Source: Hysterangium stoloniferum (Eukaryota; Basidiomycota; Agaricomycetes; Hysterangiales; Hysterangiaceae). From it: DNA of 64,000 nt. Shown here piece by piece: positions 33,138-44,207 of this stretch. Position 1 is the first letter of the stretch, and the number at the start of each line of letters is the position of its first letter. A program made the position numbers and the translations under genes. The DNA is taken from positions 1 through 64,000 of the forward strand of contig WHVD01000228.1 in the NCBI GenBank assembly GCA_015178975.1. Reading direction: 5' to 3'. The notes under the pieces were generated by a model that was not told where the DNA came from, searched no databases, and saw nothing but the letters and a program-made list of their open reading frames with translations.

Positions 33138-34047
33138 ATGGGACCAAAACCAATGCCGCAAAGGCCATTGCTGACTGCCAGGCCCTCCACAGGCAATCAA
33201 TACCGAGTGCCTCTCACCACTGCCCAAAATTTGGCACAGTGGGAGGAACAATGCCGACAGCGAGAGGAGGTGGAAAAAGAAGCCAGGGAGGTCGAGGAGG
33301 CCCTGGATAGGGAATACCAGGTGGCCGTGGCCACAGAGAAAGTGGCAGAGGAGAAGAGGAAGAAGGATGAGGAGGGGGCTGTGCAGATTGCCGTGGAGAA
33401 AAATGTTTAACTTGTCATTTTTCTTTCAACTGACTTGTCATTTTCAGTGCAAGGCGACAGAGGTGGAGTCCGAGTCCGAGGGGGAGCCGGAGAGCCCCCA
33501 CAAGGTGAGTCTTGGTCTGTGGGATCTCCATGGTAACTAACCAAATCAACAGAAGGCAAGGAAGGCAGCACCAGTCCACCTACCTACACGGAATGACCCA
33601 TGGTGTTCCGGTTGTAATGACCAGAACACTGAATGCAATCAGAAGTCTGGGTGGGGACTGGGCTGTTATCAGTGCGTGCACCTCAAGGCGAGGTGCTCGC
33701 TTGTCCATGAGAAGCCCACGGGGTCCGGGGCACAGGACAACAGTGGGTTGGACGGGTATTCTGGTCTGGAGGAAGTTTTAGGACAGATCGCTGAGGGCAT
33801 TGAGGCCCAGAACGAGTTGCTCTGGAAGAGCAACAAGGTGCATGTAGTAATGGCGAACAATCTCTGCGCACTCCACTTGGAACATTTCAAGTTCCTAGTG
33901 GAGTATGCCAGCTTTGTTTATGAGGAGCTGGAGGCTGGGAGTTCCAAGGATGCCAGGTTGGATGAGGACAGGGTGCCCGCTGAGATAGCAGAGCTACCCG
34001 AGGAGATGGCTGAGGTGGGGAAAAAAGGAGGCGGGGAAAAAGGATAG
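33138..34047 (+). CDS. Antisense gene inside the chromovirus, with coiled coil and Zn2Cys6-type cluster
   Basis: This gene runs opposite to pol, between pol and the 3' LTR. It has its own TATA box (TATATAAAA, 33078-33086) and ATG at 33138. The first segment (33138-about 33410) is strongly charged and coiled-coil-like (REEVEKEAREVEEALDREYQ). A candidate intron (GTGAGT at 33504 to CAACAG at 33552, with CTAAC inside) precedes the last segment. That segment, in one uninterrupted frame, has six cysteines at 33604-33696 spaced C-x2-C-x6-C-x9-C-x2-C-x6-C, the spacing of the fungal GAL4-type zinc cluster. An acidic tail ends at 34047. Its role is unknown; DNA binding is inference from spacing only. 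Confidence 0.6.
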
Positions 34048-36614
34048 CCCCATAAATGTAGACTGAAAATAAAAATAAAACTTGATAATAATTTTGAATG
34101 TAAAAGTAAAGCATGAAAAGCATAAGAATCAAAGTCAGCGGGAAATCCGCTTAAGGACTTGAAACAAATGTCCAAACCTGTAAAAGCAAAGAGAGACATA
34201 CATAGGGCAACAGGGAATAATGAAAATGAGTCCAAATGTAACACAGGGTCCGCGGAGTGTGGTCAGAGAAGATAGTGGTCTGGGTTTGAGTGGGTAAGCT
34301 GTATGAAAGTCAGTAACAATTTCCGTGGCATTATTGAGTTCCATGGCCAAAATCCACAAAGTCTTTTCATTGGTGCCCTTGTAACCTGCCCACTTGACCA
34401 AGTAAAGCAGTTTACAAGTGTGTCGACACTTGTTAATTTTCAAATCTAAAATTTGTGAGATTTCAAACTTGGGTTCTCCATCAATAATGACTGGAGGGGG
34501 TGGAGATTGCACGCGATCCGGGATAGTGTTAGCAGTACAAGGTTCTAACATAGAAACATGAAATACCGAGTGTACCGCGCACATGCTATCCCGAAGCCAT
34601 AGGGTCCAAGAAACTGAACCTACTTGTGCGAAAATTTCAAATGGACCTAAATATTTTTCAGCAAGCTTTTTTGATGGACGGGTAGTCCAGAAGAATTGAG
34701 CTTTGACAAAAACATGATTGCCAATCTTGAAGTTTGGTGGTGGAATCCGGTGTTTGTCCACTGAATGTTGATATTGCTCTTGGGCAGACTTTATTGCAGT
34801 CTGGAGTTCCTCGTGGAGCTCGTGGAGGTCTGTGGTGAACTCTTGAGCGTGAGCAGAGGTGAGATTTCGTTCTGGATGTACTGTAATATTTGGATTATAT
34901 CCTTTATTTGCAAAGAACGGGGAAATGCCAGTAGTGGCCGAGGGTGCATTGTTGTAAGCAAATTCTGCAAGTGGTAATAGGGATTTCCAATTGTCCTGTT
35001 GATAATTGCAATATACGCAGAGATATTGTTCCAATGTCTGATTGACATGTTCGGTTTATCCATCGCCTTCCAGGTGATGTCCAGACATGAAATGTAATTT
35101 CATGTCCAAGGATTTCCCGAGGGATCTAAAGAAGTGAGACATGAACTCTGATCCTCAATTGGAAGTTACATGGACGGAACTCCATGCTTGGAAAATACGT
35201 GGATGATAAAAAGTTCTGCTAACTGCACAGATGTAATTGTATCATGTGTAGGGATGAATATACCTTGTTTTGAGAACTTGTCAACAACGACTAGAATGGC
35301 AGAAAAGCCTTCAGAGTCTGGTAGGTGTTCAATGAAATCCATAGAAATGGAATTCCACAGGTGTTCCAGTACTGGAGTTGTTTCAAAAGCCGTATGGCTT
35401 GTGTCACTGAGATTTCAAGTGGGGACAAGTAGTGCAAGATTTACAATAGTGCTTAACGAATCCATGGAGTCTGGGCCAAGTATATTCTCTTCTTATTAAT
35501 GATAGAGTTTTGTTGTACCCGAAATGTCCTGAGAGTGAATGATCATGTTTGTACTGAAGGATCCTGAGGCAGAGGCCGTCGGAGTCCAGTACATAGATTT
35601 GATCGTCAAGTCTAATGAAACCATGCTGATCAAGAGACCACTGGGGTTGGTCGGGGTCCACGGGATTGTCAAGGTGAGCTTTAGTTATTGGGTCTAGTGG
35701 AATTGCCGATAGAATATCTTGATGTAGCTTCTCAATATCCATAATGATAATTCCACGGACAATGGGATTGATGAGGAAAGTTGCACGGACTGATGCGGTA
35801 AGTTGCTGATTCATGAAAATAGGTTTCAGGTTGTGCGGGTTTACCATGGCATAGTTGTTGCTCCCCTCTTTAGGATAGACGTCCCATCGTCTAGTTAAAG
35901 TGTCGGGTTTGTTGCCGAGATGGCCAGGTCGAAAATGGATAGTCATATTGAAGGCAGATAGATATTCAGACCAGTGGGCCTGCTGACGGGTCAAAATCTT
36001 TGTGGTAGAAAAGTATTCCAGGTTTTTGTGATCTGTTACAACATCAATTGGAGTTCCCGAGCCTTCCAAATAGTGTCGCCACATTTTGAAAGCTGAAAAT
36101 ATTGCCAGGAGTTCCTTATCATGAACGTCATAATTGAGATCTGCTCTGGTGAAAGTCCAGGACAGAAAAGCCACAGGGTGGACTTCTCCATTGGAGTCCT
36201 GGATAGACAGAATGGCTCCAAGTGCATAGTCCGAGGTGTCCATTTCAACAATGAGTGGGAAGTCTGGTTTCCAATGCAACAGAATAGGAGCTGAAGAAAA
36301 AGAATTTTTTAAAAGATTGAAAGCTTTTTGACACTTATCGTTAAAATTCCATGGAGTATCCTTACGCATAAGACAGGTAAGGGGAACTGTGATGTCGGAA
36401 TATCCGCAGATAAACCATTGGTAAAAATTGGCAAAGCCGAGGAAGGATTGTATATCTTTAACTTTTCGGGGTTCAGGCCAATCTTTGATGACTTGCACTT
36501 TAGTTTTGTCCATGCGGAGTCCGTTGGGTCCCATTTGAAGCCCAGGTATTCCATGGAGCCCGTGTCAAAAGTACATTTTTTCCCATTTGTGTGAAGAGTG
36601 GTGGAAGTTCTAAT

Positions 36615-37199
36615 TGTTCTATATATGAAGAATATCACCCGTTTAGGTACGACACGAAGATGTATTGACTATCTAAGTCTAATACAGACCTAACGGTATT
36701 GACTACTTAGTTCAATACAGTTGAGTGAGATAGCTATTTAAAGTAGAGTAGAGAGCTAAAACAAATAATGGGAATTGACTGTTAAGTACGATTCTGAATG
36801 ACTGCTCGAGTGTAGAAGAGAGTAATGAGACAGTCGAATAATAGAGTAGTGTGGATGTAGTCCATGCAGGTTGAGATATAGATGGAGTTTCGACTGGTAC
36901 AGTTCGAAACTCTGATTGTGTAGATAGTTAAAGCCCATCTGTGATGGTCGAGACGATACCCCAATCACAACTTACAGGACACTAATGGGTGTCTGGGTAA
37001 GTCGTGGTTGTGGGGTAAAAAGTGTCTGAGTTCTAACTACGGGCACTAGAATACATAAGCCTGGCGTGTATGCACCCACAAGAGTTGATGTACTGCATAC
37101 ATAGGTCGTCGAACTAAATATAAGTGTATAATAAAATAGAGAGAAAGTAGAAATAATAATGGAAATATAGTATGAGCTCATCCAGACTATATTTCCTGA
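36615..37199 (-). repeat. Unclassified repeat, inverted partner of 31205-31356
   Basis: The chromovirus ends here abruptly. Read on the minus strand, 37170-37030 matches 31216-31356 over about 140 bp (CTATATTTCCATTATTAT and GGCTTATGTATTCTAGTGCC). The far end reads ...TATATAGAACA, so this could be an LTR of another family (TG...CA at 36615), but the second boundary is not clear. Confidence 0.4.
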
Positions 37200-37529
37200 G
37201 TATATTTCGCCATACCTCTCACACTTAGAGTAAGACTTCTAGAGATGTATGTGGGTGTTCTGAGTCGATATTCTGATTGCCTAGTATCTACAACTACAGC
37301 AGATTCATATACAAATCATAGGCATCTAGAAAATACTAACTAAGGTAAGAGCAGAAACATTACTGACAAATAAACTTGACTAGGAACCAGAAGGTTACGA
37401 TAAGTTCGGAGGCCGTGATTTAACTGAGAGTGGAATTACAAGAAAAGGAAATAGTCCACAGGTTACAAGTATATACGGGCATATGTGAAACATAGTATAG
37501 AATGGATCATCATAATAAAAAGGGATGTA

Positions 37530-39108
37530 CTGTGGCTCAAAAAACTGTCCCAATGTTTTCTCATTTTTGAAAGTTTAGTTTAGTATGGACCACAGATATA
37601 AGCAGAAAATCTAAGTAAATTATCAAAGGTACTATAGGATCATGGCTTAAAGGTAAGCCTTGGTTCATGTGATTTGAATCAAAACCCATTAAATAATAAA
37701 TAAAACAATACAGCTACTCATTGGGACAGTTTTTTGACCCTTTATTTTTTGACCTGTGTTCCTACTGTTATACACCAGTACAAGGCAGAGGCAGGCTGTG
37801 GAGACAATAAAACATGTCACATGACTTTATTTGTATTTGTTTGACAGGTTTAAAGTGGTTCAACTACATCCTGACTTCTTACCACCGTCATGAAATCTAT
37901 TTCTGCTGCTCAATGCTCTTCTATTGTCTCTCTCCTCAATGAAGGCTATTCCTATCACCAAATCCAGGAAAGAACTGGTCTAGGAAAGAGTACTGTGAAT
38001 AGGATTAGTAGGGAAGTGGATGGGAACAAGGAGAACAATCCTGGGGGTCATCCTTCCAAGCTTTCTGGTTGTGATAAACAGTCAATAATCCATCAAATTA
38101 GCTCTGGACAGCTTGATAATGCAGTTCAGGCTACCCAATTCATTGATTCTATCATCTCCAACCCTGTCACTCCCCAAACAGTCAGAAATATACTGAAGGA
38201 GAATGGTTTTTACTCTGCAACAAAGCAAAAGTGACCATTGCTCAAAGCCATTCATTGTCAGAAGTGGCTCAAATTTGCCCAATATCATGAAAATTGGACT
38301 GTGGAGAACCGGAAGAGGGTGCTATGGTCAGATGAGACAAAGATTAACAGGATTGGATCAGATGGAAAGTCATATGTATGGAAACAAAGAGGAGAACCAG
38401 TGTCTGACAGGACTACAACACCAACAGTCAAACATGGAGGAGGAAATAACCTCATGGTATGGGGTTGTATGGGTTGGAATAGAGCATGGATGCTGAACAA
38501 TACTGTCAAATGTTGGAGCTGGGAGTAGTGGAAAGTTTTGAAAAGTTGGAAATGGAGGAGGCCAACCATTACTTTCAGCAGGACAATGATCCTAAACATA
38601 CATCTCAGCAGGCAACAAAATGGTTTGAGGACAAGGAAATTAAAGTACTACCCTGGCCTCCCCAATCCCCTGATCTTAACCCTATAGAACATCTTTGGAA
38701 ACACCTCAAATGCCAACTCCAAAAATATAACACATCATCCAAGGGAATACATGAATTGTGGGAGAGAGTGGTGGAGGAGTGGAATGCAATCCAACCAGAA
38801 GTCTGCCAATATCTAATAGAAAGTATGTCTAGAAGGTTCAGGGCAGTTATAAAGGAAAAAGGGGGGCATACAAAGTACTAGAAAGTAAAATAATCATAGG
38901 TCAAAAAACTGTCCCAATGAGTAGCTGTTTTGTTTTATTTATTATTCAATGGGTTTTGATTCAAATCACATGAACCAAGGCTTACCTTCAATCCATGATC
39001 CTATAGTACCTTTGATAATTTACTTAGATTTTCTGCTTATGTCAGTAATCCATGCCAACCCAACCTTTCAAAAATGAGAAAACATTGGGACAGTTTTTTG
39101 AGCCACTG
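37530..39108 (+). mobile_element. Tc1/mariner DNA transposon with long terminal repeats
   Basis: The element is 1,579 bp and inserted at TA (37528-37529 and 39109-39110). The outer ends read CWGTGGCTCAAAAAACTGTC. Each terminal inverted repeat is about 210 bp (37530-37740 and 38899-39108) and closes with an inverted copy of the same motif (CATTGGGACAGTTTTTTGAC at 37719 and its mate at 38900). It lies inside the family B LTR. The copy is probably inactive because its transposase is interrupted. Confidence 0.93.
37890..38881 (+). pseudogene. Tc1/mariner transposase, DD34E, interrupted
   Basis: ATG 37890 opens an N-terminal HTH (AAQCSSIVSLLNEGYSYHQI, then GLGKSTVNRISREVD) and a second HTH-like part ending at an in-frame TGA (38232-38234). 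The same frame continues LLKAIHCQKWLKFAQYHENW and gives the first catalytic Asp in WSDETKINRIGSDGKSYVW. A shift near 38490-38525 moves the rest to another frame: YFQQDNDPKHTSQQATKWF carries the second Asp, and SPDLNPIEHLWKHLK the Glu, with 34 residues between them. It ends GGHTKY at 38881. One stop and one frameshift are visible; all three catalytic residues remain. Confidence 0.9.
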
Positions 39109-39295
39109 TATCAGAGTATAACCAGATAGTACAAGTATAATTTGATGGGGACGTAAATGGGGTTTGATCACCATGAAAGCATATATCAGCGTTGGGTGAC
39201 CGACAGTTTCTGATGGGATGACTTGATCGATAACTTGAAATGTTGATAGGCGGCAATAACCTTGGGGACCATTGGGTTGCGACACGGTTGTAACA

Positions 39296-39480
39296 TCTTG
39301 TATATAAATATTTGTAATATTTCCATATTTGGAGCTTATGTAATGGCACCATACTTCCATAATCTAGATATGATAAAGAATATTCAAATATTCTTGATAT
39401 TTTTGCATTTTTATTCTTTGAGTTATCAGAGATATAAGTCTGAAGTACAAAACATGCAAAGGGTTTTTTGAGTCACTGTA
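39296..39480 (+). mobile_element. Tc1-like element, 3' terminal fragment
   Basis: This AT-rich tail ends GGGTTTTTTGAGTCACTGTA, the same end form (TTTTTTGAG-CACTG-TA) as the copy at 37530-39108, but with a different spacer. No coding part remains. Confidence 0.5.
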
Positions 39481-40046
39481 CATTCATGAGCCTCTTATGT
39501 CCTATTTAGTCTCATACTTCATCTGCAGGATGAATTTATACTTTGTTGAAAGAGGCATTTCATATTTGACATAGTTGAAAATCTTCAATTCTACTTCAAC
39601 AAGTGTTGAGAAAATCCAATTCATGTCAATGCCAGTGCCAGGTACATTATGGTAGTCTCACCAAACTTGGAATATGTTTATTGGCAATTTAAAGAAAATT
39701 GTCATCATGTACTGCCACTATGATTACACCAGTGGTGGTACACCTGTAATAAATGCAAGATTCTGAAGTGAGCCTGGTAATGCCCCAAGCCAACATTTGT
39801 TCATGCATTATTTTAGGGCAAACAGTGGTGCCAACTATTCTAGCCAACTCCACTCCTAATCATTGGTGAGGTGGAGTGATTGACCACATCACTGAGATAT
39901 GTATGTTAAATAATTATACTCAATGTGTATGTTACATATGTCCTGTAGTCTGTTCATTATAGGTACAAAACATCTTAATAGGTACAGGACATCTGAATAT
40001 AGTGATTAACCACATTACCGAGTCTGCTCATTATAGTTCTGAATAT
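39481..40046. other. Unassigned sequence between mobile elements
   Basis: Stop-rich in all frames. A phrase near 39720-39760 (HQWWYTCNKCKIL) hints at a decayed transposon protein but is too short to name. Confidence 0.3.
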
Positions 40047-40370
40047 AATTTCTGTTGGAAACCACTAAGCCAACGTTGGCTTAGTGGTTTCCAACATAAA
40101 GTAAACTCTGATACTCCGAAGACCCCACTTGGTCGTGAGTTCAATCCCCACCCATACCAATAGTTTGAAGCCCAAAAATAAGTGGCAAAATAACTTGTAT
40201 TTGGCATTAAGAGGGATAAGAATTACTTAATATCTAGTTGGCCCACACACAATGTTGGCTACCAGCCTTTAACAGGTCATAGGAGAGTCACTACTGACCT
40301 TTGGGTCAGAGTTTACTTTATGTTGGAAACCACTAAGCCAACATTGGCTTAATGGTTTCCAACAATTTCT
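40047..40370. mobile_element. Palindrome-ended MITE or tRNA-derived short element
   Basis: The element 40054-40363 (310 bp) is flanked by the 7-bp duplication AATTTCT (40047-40053 and 40364-40370). Each end is itself a palindrome of about 44 bp built from GTTGGAAACCACTAAGCCAA and its reverse complement. The inner inverted arms (40075-40111 and 40306-40342) match over 37 bp. Two sites resemble RNA polymerase III internal promoters: TGGCTTAGTGG (40077-40087, A box) and GAGTTCAATCC (40137-40147, B box). No coding content. Confidence 0.7.
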
Positions 40371-40727
40371 ACACTTGATTGAATATTCATGGCACTGGAT
40401 GAATTGCATTTGGGAACAATGCTTACCTGAGGCACATGTACATTGCATCTCAGGGAGTAAACATTGATGTGGCATCTAAGAGGCATGAAGGGAAGGCATG
40501 CACACCGATGTCACCATCCGTGACAACAATATCTACAAGCTGGTGGTATACGTTCTAGCCAAGACTTACAATCTATTTACATTTCCCCCGTTCCGGGGAT
40601 AATTAGGCGATAAACGGTGACTTGTATCTACGCAGATATTGCCTTCTCAAGTGAACTCTCGTCATAACTAGGCTGGTTGCATTTCGGAAACTAACGCTTT
40701 AAACTACCCACCTCCTCGTGGAGATAA
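40371..40727. other. Spacer between the short element and the NACHT gene
   Basis: Nothing recognisable. GC rises toward 40600, marking the return to host sequence. Confidence 0.4.
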
Positions 40728-43614
40728 TTAAGGCAAGATTTCGATAGCCGCAAGTGAGCACGACTGCCGTTTTATCACTGTCAAAGCTTTCAAATCCGTT
40801 CTTAAGGCGTTCAGTCCCCGAGTCAGCCTTTTTTCCTCTTCCTCCCCGTCGACTCCGCGTCCAAGTATATAATCGGGGACCGACTGATGAATAAATCGCA
40901 CGTTGTTTCCTTGCCCGACTTCGATAAGCCCCCCCGAAAGGCTCGTCACCCTTTTCTTCATCTGGCCATCTGACTCTGAAAGGAGTGGAGAGTCGGCATC
41001 GGCCTTCATGACAGCATGCAATTCTCCTAATGATAACGGCCTTAGCGCAAAGCATACCCATTGCATTAAATGCAGTGATTGCTTCCTCTCTGTTTCTCCA
41101 GAATTTCCTGATAAAGGGCACCCAACGTGCGTGGTAATTTTTGAACCATTTCCGCAATCTCCTGTTTGGTTTGGCCGAGGGGATGAAACACAATGATTTT
41201 GAGGACAACGAGAGTTATCCATAGGAAGATGCCTGTATCTCTTGCGGCAATCAGCTCGGTCAGTTCCCGGGCTTCCTTTTTTGTTCACTAAATACTTCTT
41301 CCAGCTCCTTCCAGACATAGGTTTCTATACCTGCATGATTTTCCTCTTCGACGCAGATTTTTAGCCCATTATCCTTATCCCGAGTTACAACAGAGTAATG
41401 TCGACGGGAGAAGCATATGCTCAAATTAGCATCGACAGTCGGGGGCTGAAAGTATTCCACCACACCAGAAGCAACGGTTTCGGCCGCTTCGTCAAGTGCG
41501 TCCACGTAGATTCGTATCGGGCGTGCTGCTGAATGGGCTAGAATGATGGTTCGCAGGAAATCCATTAGTTCTTTATCACGTCACTGGACTACCTTCCCTG
41601 GCCCATACTCAGTCTCACGTTTTCCCTTGTGCTTCTCGGTGAGTTTTGCGAGCGCGTGGGGATCCTTGGGCAAGATTTGGTACAGAAGAGATCGCAACAG
41701 ACTGAGGAGATTGTTCTGGGTATCATGACCCCGGCGGAAGAAGAACGAAGCTACAACTTTGTTGGGGCGTGTTTTCTCGGCGGCCCGAAAAGCATCATTC
41801 AGTACCGTAGATTTCCCTGCTCCTGGGTTTCCTGTGACCCATAGCAAGCCCCGCTGACAGTTAAGCCACTGTCGGTAGGTCTTATGTTTTAATATCCACG
41901 TGTCATTTGAGGCCCCTCCATGTCGATGCGCTCTCTTCGTGCATGTAACTCAGGAAAGTATAGAGACTGTAGACAGTCTTGTAAAAATATTAGCACTAAG
42001 ACGAGAAGACATTCCAACACTATAAGGTCTGACCATTCTGTTCCTGCCTCTTCTCTGCCGCTATTTCATCCTGTCGTCCTATTAGAAATAAATTCATTAG
42101 CCTCGAACCGACAGATATCCAAGCCGGACTGCTAGATAAGAAGAACTTTGTCGGGGACTTACCAAGACTGATTTTTTTTGAAATTCCCTACCCGTTTTGT
42201 TATCCAGTGAACAATACCCTTGTAGTCATCATCCTCTCGAGACAATCTCTGTATATCGCGATGCTTTCCCTCAGATCCGATACACTCTGACCCATCTATT
42301 TCTGCCGAGTGCCTGTTAAAGCCAGACTGCGTTAAGGTACTCCCTATCTAATTTAATTCGGTAGCGACTCACATGCATAATCGGGATGTTGCATAACGAT
42401 TCTTTGACGGTCTCGAAAATGCACACAGTTCTTCAAGCCTGTTGTCACTCCTGAGGAATGACATAAAGTTGGCGTGCAGTGACAGATTGTAGTCCGATTC
42501 GGGCTTGATAGTCTCAAGGAGAGTTGTGCTTGACCCTTCCAAAAACCGAGAAGAGAGATTAAGTTTTCGGCGAAGGCAAGCTCCGCACCTTTGTGCGGGG
42601 TGCTTATAAAAATGAACCCTCGCGACTGATCGCGGATATTGTCGTAATCGGAACTCCGCCCGCATTTACTAAGGCCTTGTTTTGTCAATTGCTTACAATC
42701 ACCATTGCAAGATGTAACTCTCACCTGCTTTGATGATTATACCTCCAAAGCTGTGGCCAATAAAAATAATAGGGCGACCTCCCTCCTACTGTTGAGGAGT
42801 AACATCCCTGGACTATCATTGCCTACCTCCGGTGTCCGACACCTCTCATCGAGCGTGCGTAGTAAATCACTTCCATGGTCGTACAACGATTTGCTGAGCG
42901 CATTCTCCTTCCAGGCTGTATTGTGGCTGAAAATCATGATACGAGCATCTGGAATATCGTTTGGCAGCAAGTCGCAGAGCCACGATGATTGGGGCGACTC
43001 TGAAGGAAGTAGTTTCAGGCTTCGATGCGAGGCCAGGAACGGCGACAATACCATCAAAACCGCTGCGACCTGGGATGGTTTGCGCGTTTCCCAAGTTGTT
43101 TCGGGGTTTGATGCGAGGCCATGAACGGCAACAATACTATCAGGGACGAGTCTATTATAGAAACGACGAGGTGAAGTCAAGCGAGCACAAACTCAGTAAA
43201 GAAAGCGTTTTGAGGACGTCCGTCATTGCCAACACTATTACTCGTCGGGGGATAAATCTTCATGGCTTCTTTCTTTGAATCTGTGCGTTTGGGAGGGTAG
43301 AGAAACACTTGCGCAGGGGATAAAGCAAGGCATAGTGCAAAGTTTGCAAAAGGAAGGGTAAAAAAAGAAATTGTAGGCAGAGCATAGAGAATGCAAGTAA
43401 GGAACAAAAGAAATAGCAGTGAGAAACTCCAGACTTTATGGAAAAAGGCACCAGATGAAACTAGGGCCCATGCCACGTACAAAAGTACGAGAGTGGTGAG
43501 AACTGCTAGAACTGCCATAGCTATGGGCGAAGTTGGAAGAGGGGTGCTTTGTGTTGTGGTTTCGTTAGAATACCACAGTCTAGAATCGCACCCCCACAGA
43601 AGTTCCACCACCAT
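40728..43614 (-). CDS. Membrane-anchored alpha/beta-hydrolase (SesB-like) NACHT protein, probably truncated
   Basis: This is a fungal NLR-like (STAND) protein. From ATG 43614 come hydrophobic helices (AVLAVLTTLVLLYVAWALVS and the next about 60 residues). A candidate 41-nt intron (43192-43152) joins ...AFFTE to the hydrolase strand VPDSIVAVHGLASNPETTW. Another 41-nt intron (42826-42786) leads to PIIFIGHSFGGIIIKA, whose GHSFG is the serine nucleophile elbow. A linker (LYFPELHARRERI) precedes WLNCQRGLLWVTGNPGAGKS (P-loop, 41837 area), then PIRIYVDALDEAAETVASG (Walker B) and LSICFSRRHY. The end has FALRPLSLGELHAVMKAD and VRFIHQSVPDYILGRG (winged-helix region). I see no WD, ankyrin or TPR repeats after it. 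The frame appears to change near 41905 without an obvious intron, so it may be a pseudogene. Confidence 0.7.
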
Positions 43615-43719
43615 CCAGTAAGCGTTGTGGAGTAGTCGGCAAGACTGGATGATTTGAAACGGGCGCTGTTGTTTGTGAATGTGTCATGCAATGCCACAAC
43701 AGCCTACAATTCACATTTG

Positions 43720-43823
43720 TAGAGAGTATTTGCAACATTAGCAAACTGAATTGGTTCCTGATATTCATATTAGGAACACCATTCAGTTTGCTAATATATA
43801 TTAGTTGTTGCAAATACTTTCTA
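43720..43823. mobile_element. Tiny hairpin MITE with TA ends
   Basis: 100 bp (43722-43821) between TA dinucleotides. The two arms, GAGAGTATTTGCAAC and AGCAAACTGAAT with their reverse complements, make an almost complete hairpin around a short loop (GATATTCATATT). It fits a Tc1/mariner-type MITE. It lies 106 bp upstream of the NACHT gene's first ATG, so it may fall in its promoter. Confidence 0.7.
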
Positions 43824-44207
43824 TTAGATACAACGTTGAAAATCACATTGCGTAACCTCTTAAGGTTATTTAATCACCGCGACGGTGCAATACAACCCTA
43901 AAAGGGTACGAACAACTGGCGCTTTTGGACCTTGTAATTAAGTCGCGAATCGGAATTCGAATTCAAATTTTTTATCGCTTCTTAAGTATATCTGCCACGC
44001 CGATGGCACAGACAATGAAATTTGTCGGCTCCATGGCAGGCTTCGGGATACTGTGACTGTGACTTCCAGCTCCGTACTTCAATGATTTTAAATTTACCTT
44101 TGCCAAGGTTTGCCAAAACATTGACAAACACATTTGTGGGAGTTTGAGAAACTATATATATCACCCTTCGATGGCAAGAGATCCCCAAAACTTTCCGTTC
44201 ACTAAAA
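43824..44207. other. Divergent intergenic region
   Basis: It lies between the minus-strand NACHT gene and the plus-strand membrane-protein gene. AT-rich patches occur, and ACTATATATATC lies about 58 bp before ATG 44208 and may serve as a TATA element. Confidence 0.4.

Larger units (their letters stand above)
31357..36614 (-). mobile_element. Chromovirus (family A) 3' part with antisense gene
   Basis: On the minus strand, from about 36614 downward: partial reverse transcriptase (SMEYLGF), RNase H (IVEMDTSDYALGAIL, DVVTDHKNLEYFST), the integrase zinc finger (H...H, CKSCTTC; about 35420), the integrase core, and a C-terminal chromodomain-like segment (LYLVKWAGYKGTNEKTLWIL, about 34360). A polypurine tract AAAGGGAGGGTAC (about 32940-32928) and the 3' LTR (32927-31357) follow. 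Gag, protease and the 5' LTR are absent. The element is broken, with several breaks in pol besides the truncation. The 3' LTR contains a family B solo LTR. Confidence 0.88.
37228..39295 (-). repeat. Family B LTR, truncated, split by a Tc1/mariner element
   Basis: The LTR's own sequence is about 37228-37529 and 39109-39295, ending TTGTAACA on the plus strand. It shows the same blocks as the copy at 32035-32778 in reverse, including the CCCAATGG start region. The 3' end of the LTR (low coordinates) is missing. Confidence 0.8.

Noticed and set aside
40054-40097. The 44-bp palindrome considered as a bacterial-type terminator or replication origin.
   Set aside because: The paired structure with a second palindrome and target duplications fits a mobile element in a eukaryote.
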